A DNA stretch of 10,711 nucleotides from Candidatus Zixiibacteriota bacterium (GCA_030670005.1 DAOVCL010000051.1:1-10711), one strand, 5' to 3'; counted from the stretch's first letter, positions 1-7,131 are shown. Notes: generated from the sequence alone by a model not told the origin. Numbers and translations: made by a program.

Positions 1-1443
1 TCCCAGACCCCACCCTTTCTTATCTCTGATGACCCCGGGGCCACAGAGGATCTCCGGTTAAAGTATAGGTATCTGGACTTGAGAAGGCCCCCACTGCAAA
101 AAAATCTTATCCTTCGTCACAAGGTTTATCAGGCCACAAGGGAGTATCTGAACCGGGAGGGCTTTCTGGAGGTGGAGACCCCCATCCTCACCAAGAGCAC
201 CCCGGAGGGGGCCAGAGATTACCTGGTTCCCAGTAGGGAGCACAGGGGATGGTTCTATGCCCTTCCCCAGTCCCCTCAGATGTATAAGCAGATCCTGATG
301 GTTGCAGGATTGGATAGATATTATCAGATAGCCAGGTGTTTTCGAGACGAGGATCTGAGGGCTGATCGCCAGCCGGAGTTCACCCAGATTGACCTCGAGC
401 TCTCCTTTGTTGATGAGGAGGAGATCTTCACTATCACCGAGGGTTTGATGGCCCACATCTTCCAGCAGGCCTTGGATGTAGAGATTGAGAGGCCATTTCC
501 CAGGATAAGTTACCCGGATGCAATGGGTGAATATGGAACGGATAAGCCAGACATAAGGTTTGGGATAAAGATAAAGGATCTCAGCGATCTCCTGCAGGGG
601 ACAGATTTCCGTATATTCAAAGGGGTTTTGCAGGAAGGGGGCGTAGTGAGGGGGATGAACTCCCCGGGCTCTGCTCACTTTTCCCGCAAGGTGCTCGATG
701 ATATCTCCCAATTGGTGGAGAAGGGAGGGGCAAAGGGCCTTCTCTGGATAAAGGTTACCCCTGAGGGGGTAAAATCCCCCCTCTCCAAATTTATCTCCCC
801 TGAGGAGATGGAGCGGATAAAGGAAAGGCTGGGGGCCGGGGAGGGGGATCTACTCCTCTTGATAGCCGGCAGAGAGGGGGTGGTCTCCACTTCCTTAGGG
901 ATGCTCAGGCAAGATTTGGCCAGGAGGCTGAGGCTTGTCCCTGAAGATGGTTTCCGATTCTGCTGGGTGGTTGATTTCCCTCTCTTCCATTACAACGAGC
1001 AGGAGAGGAAGATCGAGTCCGAACACCACCCTTTCACCGGGGTGGCCCCCGAAGACATCCCCCTCTTGGACTCTGACCCGCTTAAGGTGAGATCTAGGGC
1101 CTATGACCTGGTCTTAAATGGGGTGGAGATAGGAAGTGGCAGCATTAGGATTCACCAGAGGGATTTACAACGGAAGATCTTCCAAATACTTGGCCTTACC
1201 TCTCAGGAGGTGGAGGAGAAGTTTGGATTTCTCTTAGAGGCCTTCCGATTTGGGGTCCCACCCCATGGGGGGATCGCCCCTGGGCTGGACAGGTTGGTTA
1301 TGCTTATGGCTGGAGGAAGGTCTATCAGGGAGGTGATAGCCTTTCCCAAGACCACCGCTGCCTCCTCCCTTATGGTGGGTTCGCCTTCCCCGGTGGGAGA
1401 GGATCAATTGAGGGAATTAGGAATAAAGGTGATAGGTAGTTGA
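1..1443 (+). CDS. aspS: Aspartyl-tRNA synthetase, 5' end missing
   Basis: Class II aminoacyl-tRNA synthetase that charges tRNA with aspartate in the cytoplasm. The frame is open from base 1, and its first residues run into LRLKYRYLDLRRP, the start of the catalytic domain, so the gene begins upstream; 480 residues are visible. Bacterial AspRS is usually about 590 residues, so roughly the N-terminal OB-fold anticodon domain is missing. Motif 2 is seen as CFRDEDLRADRQPEFTQID (about 336-395). The bacterial GAD insertion lies between, and ESEHHPFTG and motif 3 (GIAPGLDRLVML, about 1267-1305) follow, ending with REVIAFPKT. The residues that separate discriminating from non-discriminating AspRS in the N-terminal domain are outside the window, so whether it also charges tRNA-Asn cannot be judged. 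The stop TGA overlaps the TTG start of phoH. Identity is very secure. Confidence 0.97.
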   Translation, partial: SQTPPFLISDDPGATEDLRLKYRYLDLRRPPLQKNLILRHKVYQATREYLNREGFLEVETPILTKSTPEGARDYLVPSREHRGWFYALPQSPQMYKQILMVAGLDRYYQIARCFRDEDLRADRQPEFTQIDLELSFVDEEEIFTITEGLMAHIFQQALDVEIERPFPRISYPDAMGEYGTDKPDIRFGIKIKDLSDLLQGTDFRIFKGVLQEGGVVRGMNSPGSAHFSRKVLDDISQLVEKGGAKGLLWIKVTPEGVKSPLSKFISPEEMERIKERLGAGEGDLLLLIAGREGVVSTSLGMLRQDLARRLRLVPEDGFRFCWVVDFPLFHYNEQERKIESEHHPFTGVAPEDIPLLDSDPLKVRSRAYDLVLNGVEIGSGSIRIHQRDLQRKIFQILGLTSQEVEEKFGFLLEAFRFGVPPHGGIAPGLDRLVMLMAGGRSIREVIAFPKTTAASSLMVGSPSPVGEDQLRELGIKVIGS

Positions 1444-2384
1444 AGACGGTTAAATTCACCATTTCCGATGTGGAACCTGTGGCCATCTTTGGGCTCAACG
1501 ATCAGAACCTGAGGAGAATCGAGGAGAGGTTCTCCTCCCGCATAGTCGTGCGAGGAGGAGAGGTGACCATAAAGGGCGAGGAGGAGGAGGTAGAGAAGAT
1601 AAGGCTCCTCCTGCTTGATCTGGCAGACCAGGCCGGGAGGGGACACTTCTGCACCCAGGATGATGTGCGCTATTCCCTGGAGAGGATTAAAAAAGGGGGC
1701 GGCTCCCCTCTTGAACCGCAACCCCTTTTGGTCTCATCCAACTTGGAGGGAATAAGGCCGAGGACCCTTGGCCAGAGGGGTTACATTGAGGCTATGGCCA
1801 AGAACGATATCGTCTTTTCTATTGGCCCAGCGGGGACCGGAAAAACCTATCTGGCTGTGGCTATGGCCGTCTCCTCACTTAAGGAGAGGTTAGTGAAAAG
1901 GATAGTCCTGGTAAGGCCAGCCGTGGAGGCCGGGGAGAGCCTCGGCTTCCTTCCAGGTGATTTTAAGGAGAAGGTAGATCCCTATCTCCGCCCCCTCTAT
2001 GATGCCCTCTATGATATGCTCCCCTCCCAAAAGATGAGAAAGTCCATAGAGAATGGTGTGATAGAGATTGCCCCTCTGGCTTATATGAGAGGCAGAAACC
2101 TGAAGAGGGCTTTTGTGATACTTGATGAAGCTCAGAATACCACGATTGCCCAGATGAAGATGTTTCTCACCAGGTTGGGGCCCCACTCCCGGGCGGTGAT
2201 CACCGGGGATATAACCCAGATAGATCTGAGCAATCCCTCCTCCTCCGGATTAATCCTTATCCAAAGTATATTGAAGGATGTGGAGGGAATAAAATTCGTC
2301 TATCTTACGGAAAGCGATGTGGTCAGACATAGGTTGGTGCAGGAGATAATAAAAGCCTTTGACCATTATGAGACATCCAAGTAA
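1440..2384 (+). CDS. phoH: PhoH-family ATPase (KH-PhoH, YbeZ-like)
   Basis: Cytoplasmic P-loop ATPase of the PhoH/YbeZ family, thought to work with YbeY in rRNA processing and RNA quality control; the exact reaction is not settled for the family. The 314 residues are full length. An N-terminal KH-like RNA-binding region (about 12-62, with IFGLNDQNLRRIEERF) precedes the ATPase domain. Walker A is GPAGTGKT (129-136), Walker B is FVILDE (225-230), and the sensor-like stretch is AVITGDITQIDL (252-263). The start is an unusual TTG at 1440. An in-frame TAG sits directly before it, so no earlier start is possible, and AAAGGTGAT at 1426-1433 is a well-placed ribosome binding site. The start overlaps the aspS stop, and the 3' end overlaps pgpH, which suggests translational coupling within one operon. 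Confidence 0.95.
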   Translation: MKTVKFTISDVEPVAIFGLNDQNLRRIEERFSSRIVVRGGEVTIKGEEEEVEKIRLLLLDLADQAGRGHFCTQDDVRYSLERIKKGGGSPLEPQPLLVSSNLEGIRPRTLGQRGYIEAMAKNDIVFSIGPAGTGKTYLAVAMAVSSLKERLVKRIVLVRPAVEAGESLGFLPGDFKEKVDPYLRPLYDALYDMLPSQKMRKSIENGVIEIAPLAYMRGRNLKRAFVILDEAQNTTIAQMKMFLTRLGPHSRAVITGDITQIDLSNPSSSGLILIQSILKDVEGIKFVYLTESDVVRHRLVQEIIKAFDHYETSK

Positions 2385-4557
2385 GCCGAATTCCAAGCCT
2401 ATCCCTCGGAGACCGGCAGACTGGCTCTACCAGACCCTTTTGATCCTGATCACTGCAGGCATCATCTCCACCCTCTTTCCCCATTCTCCTCTATACCAAC
2501 CCATTGATATGCCGAAGCTGGGGGACATCTCCCGGGAGGATGTTATCGCCCCCTTTACCTTTCCCATCCTAAAGAACGATGAGGAACTGGCCAAAGAGAC
2601 CGAAGAGGTAGCCTCCACCTCGCCCTTGGTCTTTGATCTGGACTTGAAGGCCACGCAAGACAAGCTTGATCAACTGGAGGGATTCTTTCAAAAGGTGAAA
2701 GGGATAGGTGAGGTCTCCCTCCCGGAGAGCCTGGCGGTCTTGGGTAGGGATTATCCCCTCATCTCCCCAAAGGCTATAGGAGCGATTCTACAAAAGGGTC
2801 AAGGGGTAAAGATCGAGAGGGAGGTTAAGGACCTCTTGAGTTACCTATTCTCTCAGGGGATTGTGGGTTCCAGGAAGGAGGTTCTGGGGGACAGGCAGAG
2901 GCTGATAATCATCCGTAATGGAGAGGAGGGGAGGGAGATAACCCCCAAAGAGCTTCTGGATTTAAACTCGGCAAGAGAGGTGATCAGGAGCAAGGTGAAG
3001 GGCGACTTCGCCCAAGATGACTCCTCCGCCGAAGTGGCCGAGGAGATAGTGGAGACTTTTCTCTTCCCAAACCTTAAATTTAACCAGAAGGAGACCGAAA
3101 GGAGGGTTCAGGAAGCGATAGGTAAGATATTACCCCAGAAGGGTTTAGTCCTTAAGAATGAGAGGATAATCGGGAGCCACGAGAGAGTGACCAGCGCCCA
3201 TTTAGAGAAACTCCGCTCTTTAGCCGTAGCCAGGTCGCAAAGGGAGAGGAGTTTTTTCGCCTGGAGCTTGCCTCTGGTTGGTAGATTCCTCATCGTTGCT
3301 CTGGTTATTGCCCTCTTTTCCTCTTACCTTTACCTCTTCCAAAGGAGGGTTTGGACTCAATTTGAAAAACTTGCACTTATTGCTATTCTTCTTGTTTTTA
3401 TCTCCTTAGCCACCTATATCATCTGTGGGAGTTTTGGCCTCAGCTCCTACCTTGTCCCCGTTGCTCTGGTCTCTATGATTCTGGCCATCTGCCTTAATGC
3501 CCAGATAGGGATAATGGGTGGGGTAACTGTGGGGTTATTGTTGGGGGTGCAGAGAAGCTTTGACTTCTCCTCGGCACTGGTGGCCATAGTGAGCGGTGCA
3601 GTTGCCGTCTACAGCGTTCTTAGAATTAGGCAACGGCATCAGTTCTATAGGCCCATGCTCTACATATCTATCACCTATGTCCTCACAATTTTTTTGGTGG
3701 AGACGCTCAAGTTCTCTCCCTTTTCCCAACGGATCGAATTCTGCAGTTATGGGATCCTGAATGGATTCCTTTCTCCCCTTTTTGCTATGGGTTTTCTGCC
3801 CATTTTCGAACGTTTCTTTGGGATAACTACCGATATTACCCTTCTGGAGCTCTCCGACTTGAACCGGCCCATCCTCCGTCGCATGGCCATCGAGGCACCT
3901 GGGACCTACCATCACAGCCTTGCGGTAGGCAACCTGGCTGAGGCGGCCGCTGAGGCCATTGGGGCGAATTCCCTCTTGGCCAGGGTCAGTTCCTACTATC
4001 ACGATATCGGAAAATTGGTGAAGCCGGACTACTTTGTGGAGAATCAGACCCAGGGGAGGAAGAATCCCCACACCAAGCTTGCTCCCACAATGAGCAGTCT
4101 GGTCCTCCTCTCTCATGTAAAGGAAGGGATAGAGGAGGCGAGAAGAGAGGGACTCCCCAAGCCAATAATTGATGTCATTCAGCAACATCATGGCACTACC
4201 ACTATGGACTATTTCTATGAAAAGGCCAAGCAAATGGGGGCAGATGAGGCCGTAAGGGATAAGTTCCGCTACCCAGGCCCCAAGCCCGATACCAAAGAGA
4301 TAGCCATCATTATGTTGGCCGATGCAGTAGAGGCGGCCTCGCGCACCCTTACCGAGGCTACCCCTGCCCGGATTAGGGGGTTAGTAAAAAAGATCATCAA
4401 TGATAAGTTCTCTTCAGGGGAACTGGACAGTTGCGAGATTACCCTGAGGGATCTCCATTTAATAGAGGATAGTTTCGTCCGAGTTCTAACCGGTATGTTT
4501 CACCCCCGGGTGGATTATCCTTCAACAACGGAGGCCAAATCGAGGGAGAGGGGTTGA
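2368..4557 (+). CDS. pgpH: 7TM-HD family cyclic-di-AMP phosphodiesterase (PgpH-like)
   Basis: Inner-membrane protein of the 7TMR-HDED / HD family; characterised members (Listeria PgpH) hydrolyse cyclic-di-AMP to pApA. The 729 residues show an N-terminal membrane anchor (about 20-37), a large extracytoplasmic 7TMR-HDED region (about 50-290), a cluster of hydrophobic helices (about 302-485) and a C-terminal cytoplasmic HD domain. The metal-binding set is intact: H516 in GTYHHS, H545-D546 in YYHDIGK, H583, H607-H608 in QQHHG and D652 in LADAVEAASR, with spacing close to PgpH. The start is uncertain. ATG 2368 has no good Shine-Dalgarno site, while TTG 2359 lies 13 nt after AGGAG (2341-2345) and would add three residues. 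The gene overlaps phoH upstream and ybeY downstream (TGATG). Substrate is inferred from the family. Confidence 0.93.
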   Translation: MRHPSKPNSKPIPRRPADWLYQTLLILITAGIISTLFPHSPLYQPIDMPKLGDISREDVIAPFTFPILKNDEELAKETEEVASTSPLVFDLDLKATQDKLDQLEGFFQKVKGIGEVSLPESLAVLGRDYPLISPKAIGAILQKGQGVKIEREVKDLLSYLFSQGIVGSRKEVLGDRQRLIIIRNGEEGREITPKELLDLNSAREVIRSKVKGDFAQDDSSAEVAEEIVETFLFPNLKFNQKETERRVQEAIGKILPQKGLVLKNERIIGSHERVTSAHLEKLRSLAVARSQRERSFFAWSLPLVGRFLIVALVIALFSSYLYLFQRRVWTQFEKLALIAILLVFISLATYIICGSFGLSSYLVPVALVSMILAICLNAQIGIMGGVTVGLLLGVQRSFDFSSALVAIVSGAVAVYSVLRIRQRHQFYRPMLYISITYVLTIFLVETLKFSPFSQRIEFCSYGILNGFLSPLFAMGFLPIFERFFGITTDITLLELSDLNRPILRRMAIEAPGTYHHSLAVGNLAEAAAEAIGANSLLARVSSYYHDIGKLVKPDYFVENQTQGRKNPHTKLAPTMSSLVLLSHVKEGIEEARREGLPKPIIDVIQQHHGTTTMDYFYEKAKQMGADEAVRDKFRYPGPKPDTKEIAIIMLADAVEAASRTLTEATPARIRGLVKKIINDKFSSGELDSCEITLRDLHLIEDSFVRVLTGMFHPRVDYPSTTEAKSRERG

Positions 4558-4991
4558 TGGAGGTTTGGATAGATAATATTCACCCTAAGATGAAAGTGGG
4601 GCTGGAAGGGCTAAGAGAGGTAGCCTTGAAGGCCCTTCCTCAGACCAATGAGGATGGATGTAGGTTGAACCTCATCCTGACCGATGATGGCTTCATTATG
4701 GATTTAAACCGTAGGTTTACTGGTAGAAACCGCCCCACTGATGTCCTTTCCTTTCCCTTCCCCGGGGAGAGGTTGCCCACAGAGGAGGAGATCTGGGGAG
4801 AGATCTACATCTCCTTAGACAGGGCAGTAGAACAGGCAAGAGATTACGGGGTTTGCCTGGAAGACGAGGTAAAGAGATTGGCTATCCATGGAATTCTGCA
4901 TCTCTTGGGCTATGACCATAAGACGGATGGAGAGGCCCAGGTTATGAGGAAGAAGGAAGACGAGCTCTTGTGGGGTGAGCCCCTATGCTAG
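4557..4991 (+). CDS. ybeY: Endoribonuclease YbeY (rRNA maturation factor)
   Basis: Single-strand-specific zinc endoribonuclease that takes part in 16S rRNA 3'-end maturation and 70S ribosome quality control in the cytoplasm. The 144 residues match the usual length. The zinc site is complete: HGILHLLGYDH at 111-121 gives H111, H115 and H121. The conserved upstream segment NRPTDVLSFPF (58-68) is also present. ATG 4557 is chosen because it forms a TGATG overlap with the pgpH stop and has GGGAGAGG about seven bases upstream; a TTG at 4554 would add one residue and is less likely. The last bases overlap the start of the corC-like gene. Its place two genes after phoH fits the known YbeY-YbeZ functional link. 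Very secure. Confidence 0.96.
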   Translation: MEVWIDNIHPKMKVGLEGLREVALKALPQTNEDGCRLNLILTDDGFIMDLNRRFTGRNRPTDVLSFPFPGERLPTEEEIWGEIYISLDRAVEQARDYGVCLEDEVKRLAIHGILHLLGYDHKTDGEAQVMRKKEDELLWGEPLC

Positions 4992-6262
4992 AGATTACCT
5001 TGCTACTCTTTTTTCTCCTCTTTTTGGGTTTTTTGGCCCTGGTCAACTACTCCTTTTCCCTCTTCAGCCATCTCACCCCCGAGAGGGTGGAACGTATTTG
5101 GGGAGAATCAAGCCGGGAGGCCAAAAGGTTGAAAGGCCTTATCTCCCTGACTGGAAAGCTAACCTTAGGCACGGAGGGGTTGAGGCTCTTCTCCTATTCT
5201 GTGGGGATGGTTGGCTTTCTCCTCCTCTTCTTGAAGACCTTAGGCCGTTCCCCTCTGGCCTGGATGGGGGGTATCTTCGGTGGATGGGCAATCCTCTACT
5301 TTTTTGGTTGGATGATCCCTAAGTTTTTTGCTTCGGCACCGAGAGATTATCCCTCCAGGTTTGACTATCTCTGCTTAGTCTTTTTCGGGAATCTCTCTCG
5401 GATCTTCACCTTTTCAGTTGGCCTCCCCTTTTTTAAGGCCATAAAAAGGAGGGAGGAGGGGCTGCTATCCACTTTGGAGGAGCTTCCCACCCTTAAGGAG
5501 GAAGGAAGAGAGATAGAAGAGCTGGAAGAGGAGGAAAAGGAGATGATTCAGGGCATCTTCGAGTTTGCTGATACCACGGTAAAGGAGGTTATGGTGCCTC
5601 GCATAGATGTGGTCTCGATCAGCCTACAAAACAGTGTGGATGAGGTCTTAGATCTGATTGTAAAATATGGCCATTCCCGTATCCCTTTATATGATGCAAA
5701 GATAGACAACATCGTTGGCATCATCTATGCCAAGGATCTGCTCCAGAACCTCTATCAGAAGGGTAAGGACTTCAACCTGATGAAGGTTGCCCGAAAGCCC
5801 TACTTCGTGCCGGAGAGTAAAGGAATTAACGAGCTCCTGCGGGAGTTCAAAAGGAAAAGAATTCATATGGCTGTGGTGGTTGACGAATATGGGGGGACCG
5901 CTGGTTTGGTTACCCTGGAGGATCTTTTGGAGGAGATTGTGGGTGAAATCCAGGATGAGTATGATAAAGAAGAGCAGTTGGTTACCCCTTTGACGAAAGG
6001 AACCTTCGCCGTGGCGGCTATGGTGAGCATTGATGATCTCAATGAGCAGTTGGAGATCGATCTCCCTACCGAAGATTATGAGACCTTGGGGGGATTCCTT
6101 TACGATCTGGCGGACAGCATCCCCCAGGAGGGGACCCAGCTCGAATATGAGGGTATCAAATTTTTAATCAAGGAGGTCAAGGGCCAGAGGATAACCAAAG
6201 TGGAGTTGGAACTCCCCTCCTCAAAAATTGAAAAGAAAAATCTTGACAAGGGGGAGGATTAG
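4985..6262 (+). CDS. CorC/HlyC-family CBS-domain membrane protein
   Basis: Membrane protein of the CNNM/CorC (HlyC/TlyC, UPF0053) family, linked to Mg2+/Co2+ transport or efflux; the bacterial role is inferred from the family. The 425 residues begin with four hydrophobic stretches (about 3-28, 68-84, 92-116 and 127-150) in place of a well-conserved DUF21 region. An acidic linker (about 165-188) is followed by two CBS domains (about 203-260 and 265-322; VMVPRIDV and VVVDEYGGTAGLVTLEDLLEEIVGEI are split across them). A C-terminal CorC/HlyC domain (about 335-412, with YETLGGFLYD) ends the protein. CBS pairs in this family bind Mg-ATP. The start ATG overlaps the ybeY stop by seven bases and follows GGGGTGAG. 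The last codons contain the promoter of the downstream tRNA. Family is secure, transported ion is not. Confidence 0.93.
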   Translation: MLEITLLLFFLLFLGFLALVNYSFSLFSHLTPERVERIWGESSREAKRLKGLISLTGKLTLGTEGLRLFSYSVGMVGFLLLFLKTLGRSPLAWMGGIFGGWAILYFFGWMIPKFFASAPRDYPSRFDYLCLVFFGNLSRIFTFSVGLPFFKAIKRREEGLLSTLEELPTLKEEGREIEELEEEEKEMIQGIFEFADTTVKEVMVPRIDVVSISLQNSVDEVLDLIVKYGHSRIPLYDAKIDNIVGIIYAKDLLQNLYQKGKDFNLMKVARKPYFVPESKGINELLREFKRKRIHMAVVVDEYGGTAGLVTLEDLLEEIVGEIQDEYDKEEQLVTPLTKGTFAVAAMVSIDDLNEQLEIDLPTEDYETLGGFLYDLADSIPQEGTQLEYEGIKFLIKEVKGQRITKVELELPSSKIEKKNLDKGED

Positions 6263-6271
6263 CCTTATATT
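6243..6271 (+). promoter_or_regulatory. Sigma-70 promoter of the initiator tRNA
   Basis: TTGACA (6243-6248, 6/6 match to the -35 box), a 17-nt spacer and TATATT (6266-6271, 5/6 match to the -10 box). The -35 box lies within the last codons of the corC-like gene. Expected transcription start is A6277 or A6278, two or three bases before the mature tRNA 5' end, so the tRNA can be made independently of the operon and almost without a leader. Confidence 0.75.
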
Positions 6272-6279
6272 CAAATAAC

Positions 6280-6356
6280 TGCGGGGTGGAGCAGTCTGGT
6301 AGCTCGTTGGGCTCATAACCCTAAGGTCGGAGGTTCGAATCCTCCCCCCGCTACCA
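6280..6356 (+). tRNA. Initiator tRNA-fMet (anticodon CAT)
   Basis: Initiator tRNA of 77 nt with encoded CCA. The arms are: acceptor 6280-6286 with 6346-6352; D stem GAGC/GCTC; anticodon loop CTCATAA (6312-6318) with CAT at 6314-6316; T arm GGAGG/CCTCC around TTCGAAT. Two initiator hallmarks are visible. Bases 1 and 72 do not pair (here U-U rather than the usual C-A), a feature recognised by methionyl-tRNA formyltransferase. Three consecutive G:C pairs (6309-6311 with 6319-6321) close the anticodon stem, as needed for the ribosomal P site. Position 28:42 (6308 and 6322) is also a U-U mismatch, which is unusual. It follows the corC-like gene by 17 bases and precedes a strong terminator. Confidence 0.96.
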
Positions 6357-6360
6357 ATTT

Positions 6361-6385
6361 AGGGGCTCGGAAGAGCCCCTTTTTT
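6361..6385 (+). terminator. Rho-independent terminator after tRNA-fMet
   Basis: Perfect 8-bp stem AGGGGCTC / GAGCCCCT (6361-6368 and 6373-6380) with a GGAA tetraloop, followed directly by a run of T to 6385. It lies five bases after the tRNA CCA and would end both the tRNA transcript and the upstream operon. Confidence 0.95.
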
Positions 6386-6437
6386 GTTTGTGCTCATCCC
6401 TTTCTTCTACACTATGGGTTCATCCCCCAAAAAATCC

Positions 6438-6466
6438 TTGACTTCTCGAAAGGGGAAAAGTAATAT
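6438..6466 (+). promoter_or_regulatory. Possible sigma-70 promoter with no clear gene
   Basis: TTGACT (6438-6443, 5/6), a 17-nt spacer and TAATAT (6461-6466, 4/6). The expected transcript would start near 6473, at CCTATGG (6473-6478 region), and this heptamer has an inverted partner CCATAGG about 57 bases later. No convincing reading frame starts nearby; the mobile-element relic begins at 6561. It may be the original promoter of the downstream MNT-HEPN gene, now separated by the insertion, or may drive a small RNA. The rest of 6386-6560 shows nothing else recognisable. Confidence 0.4.
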
Positions 6467-6560
6467 TGTGACCTATGGGAAAAAGCTCCTCGATTCGGCC
6501 CAAACCTGCAGATGCCTGGATGAAGCCCATACTCGCCATAGGCGGACAATTGAAGAGCAT

Positions 6561-6590
6561 ATAGGGGACGGTGGTGCAGAAAGTGCTTGA
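6561..6590 (+). repeat. Left inverted repeat of RAYT relic
   Basis: ATAGGGGACGGTGGTGCAGA followed by AAGTGCTTGA. It pairs with 7021-7050, mismatching at two positions only (6581 and 6589). Confidence 0.9.
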
Positions 6591-7023
6591 TGATCAGAAA
6601 GAAGAGTTTTTCAATAGTGGATGGTCTGAGGTATTAGCTTTGAGCCCACACAGACAGAGAATGGTTTCAGATGGTCGGATTTTGGGGGGCAGTGAGTTTA
6701 TAGAGGCGGTATTAAAAGAGGCAGGAGAAAGGGTGGCAGAGAGCTTGAGGCTGAGGGATGAAAGGATAGGATTTAAAGATCTCTGTGAGGAGGTAGCCAA
6801 AGCCCACAGAATAGGAATTGCAGGGCTTACCTCTGGGAGTAGTCGAAAGGCTATTGCAAAATCAAGGGAAGATGTGGCTCAATTAGCCGTAAAGAAGTTA
6901 GGGATGAGTGGAGCAGAAGTTGCCCGTCATTAAGGAGTAATTACTTCATGTTTCAACAGGGTTATAACCAAGAAAGAAATAAGTCTTGTCGGGGGAACGA
7001 TCTTAAATAAATGGAGAAACTAA
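6571..7023 (+). pseudogene. REP-associated tyrosine transposase, C-terminal fragment with in-frame stop
   Basis: Remnant of a Y1-type (HUH) transposase of the REP-associated family. The visible part matches the family's C-terminal half: GRILGGSEFIEAVLKEA, then AVKKLGMSGAEVARH, a DnaA-like helix-turn-helix region. The N-terminal HUH and tyrosine nicking domain is absent. The first codons (from GTG 6571) are simply the left inverted repeat read through. The open frame stops at TAA 6931-6933, but translation beyond that stop in the same frame gives GVITSCFNRVITKKEIS. This is the expected end of the helix-turn-helix, where the family usually has Leu-Gly-Val. The stop is therefore probably a TTA-to-TAA change, and the original frame ended at 7021-7023. 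No enzymatic activity is expected; a 120-residue DNA-binding fragment could in principle still be made. Confidence 0.82.
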
Positions 7024-7050
7024 AGCACTCTCTGCACCACCGTCCCCTAT
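7021..7050 (-). repeat. Right inverted repeat of RAYT relic
   Basis: Reverse complement reads ATAGGGGACGGTGGTGCAGA and then GAGTGCTTTA, 28/30 identical to 6561-6590. It overlaps the original stop codon of the transposase frame and is followed by a further imperfect 24-bp palindrome (7047-7070). Confidence 0.9.
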
Positions 7051-7070
7051 TTCCCTTATAAAGGGAATAG

Positions 7071-7131
7071 TTACAAGGAATTGAAAGGAGTGGAAGGGGA
7101 AATCTTTTCAATTCCCTTCAGTTCTTTGTAA
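7071..7131 (+). repeat. 61-nt hairpin repeat, copy A
   Basis: Begins TTACAA and ends TTGTAA, with 29-nt arms and a three-base centre. It is 55/61 identical to copy B at 9345-9405, all six differences being transitions. Eight arm positions are not Watson-Crick, and six of these are G-U pairs when read as RNA of this strand. It lies 25 bases before the MNT-HEPN start codon. Confidence 0.85.

Larger units (their letters stand above)
6561..7050 (+). mobile_element. Internally deleted REP-transposase (RAYT) element relic
   Basis: A 490-bp unit bounded by 30-bp inverted repeats (28/30 identical) that encloses only the C-terminal part of a Y1 REP-associated transposase. The ends begin ATAGGGGACGG, a form I recall seeing next to RAYT genes in Desulfobacterota. 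The left repeat runs directly into the transposase frame, so the catalytic half has been lost by internal deletion. No target duplication is visible, as expected for the IS200/IS605-type Y1 mechanism. The unit could still be mobilised in trans by a complete relative elsewhere. Confidence 0.75.

Noticed and set aside
58..711. 217-residue frame on the - strand
   Set aside because: It lies opposite the well-conserved aspS coding sequence and has no family features.
3535..4233. 232-residue frame on the - strand
   Set aside because: It is the antisense of the conserved HD domain of pgpH, with no recognisable domain of its own.
4975..5322. 115-residue + strand frame overlapping the start of the corC-like gene
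   Set aside because: It is out of frame with a convincing membrane protein that has a better start and conserved downstream domains.
6470..6560. SRP RNA, tmRNA or tRNA fragment
   Set aside because: None of the conserved core sequences of these RNAs (for example GGAAGCAGCC or a TTCGA T-loop) is present.
6384..6590. 68-residue + strand frame after the tRNA terminator
   Set aside because: It starts in the terminator T-run, crosses a likely promoter and ends inside the mobile-element repeat; no protein features.
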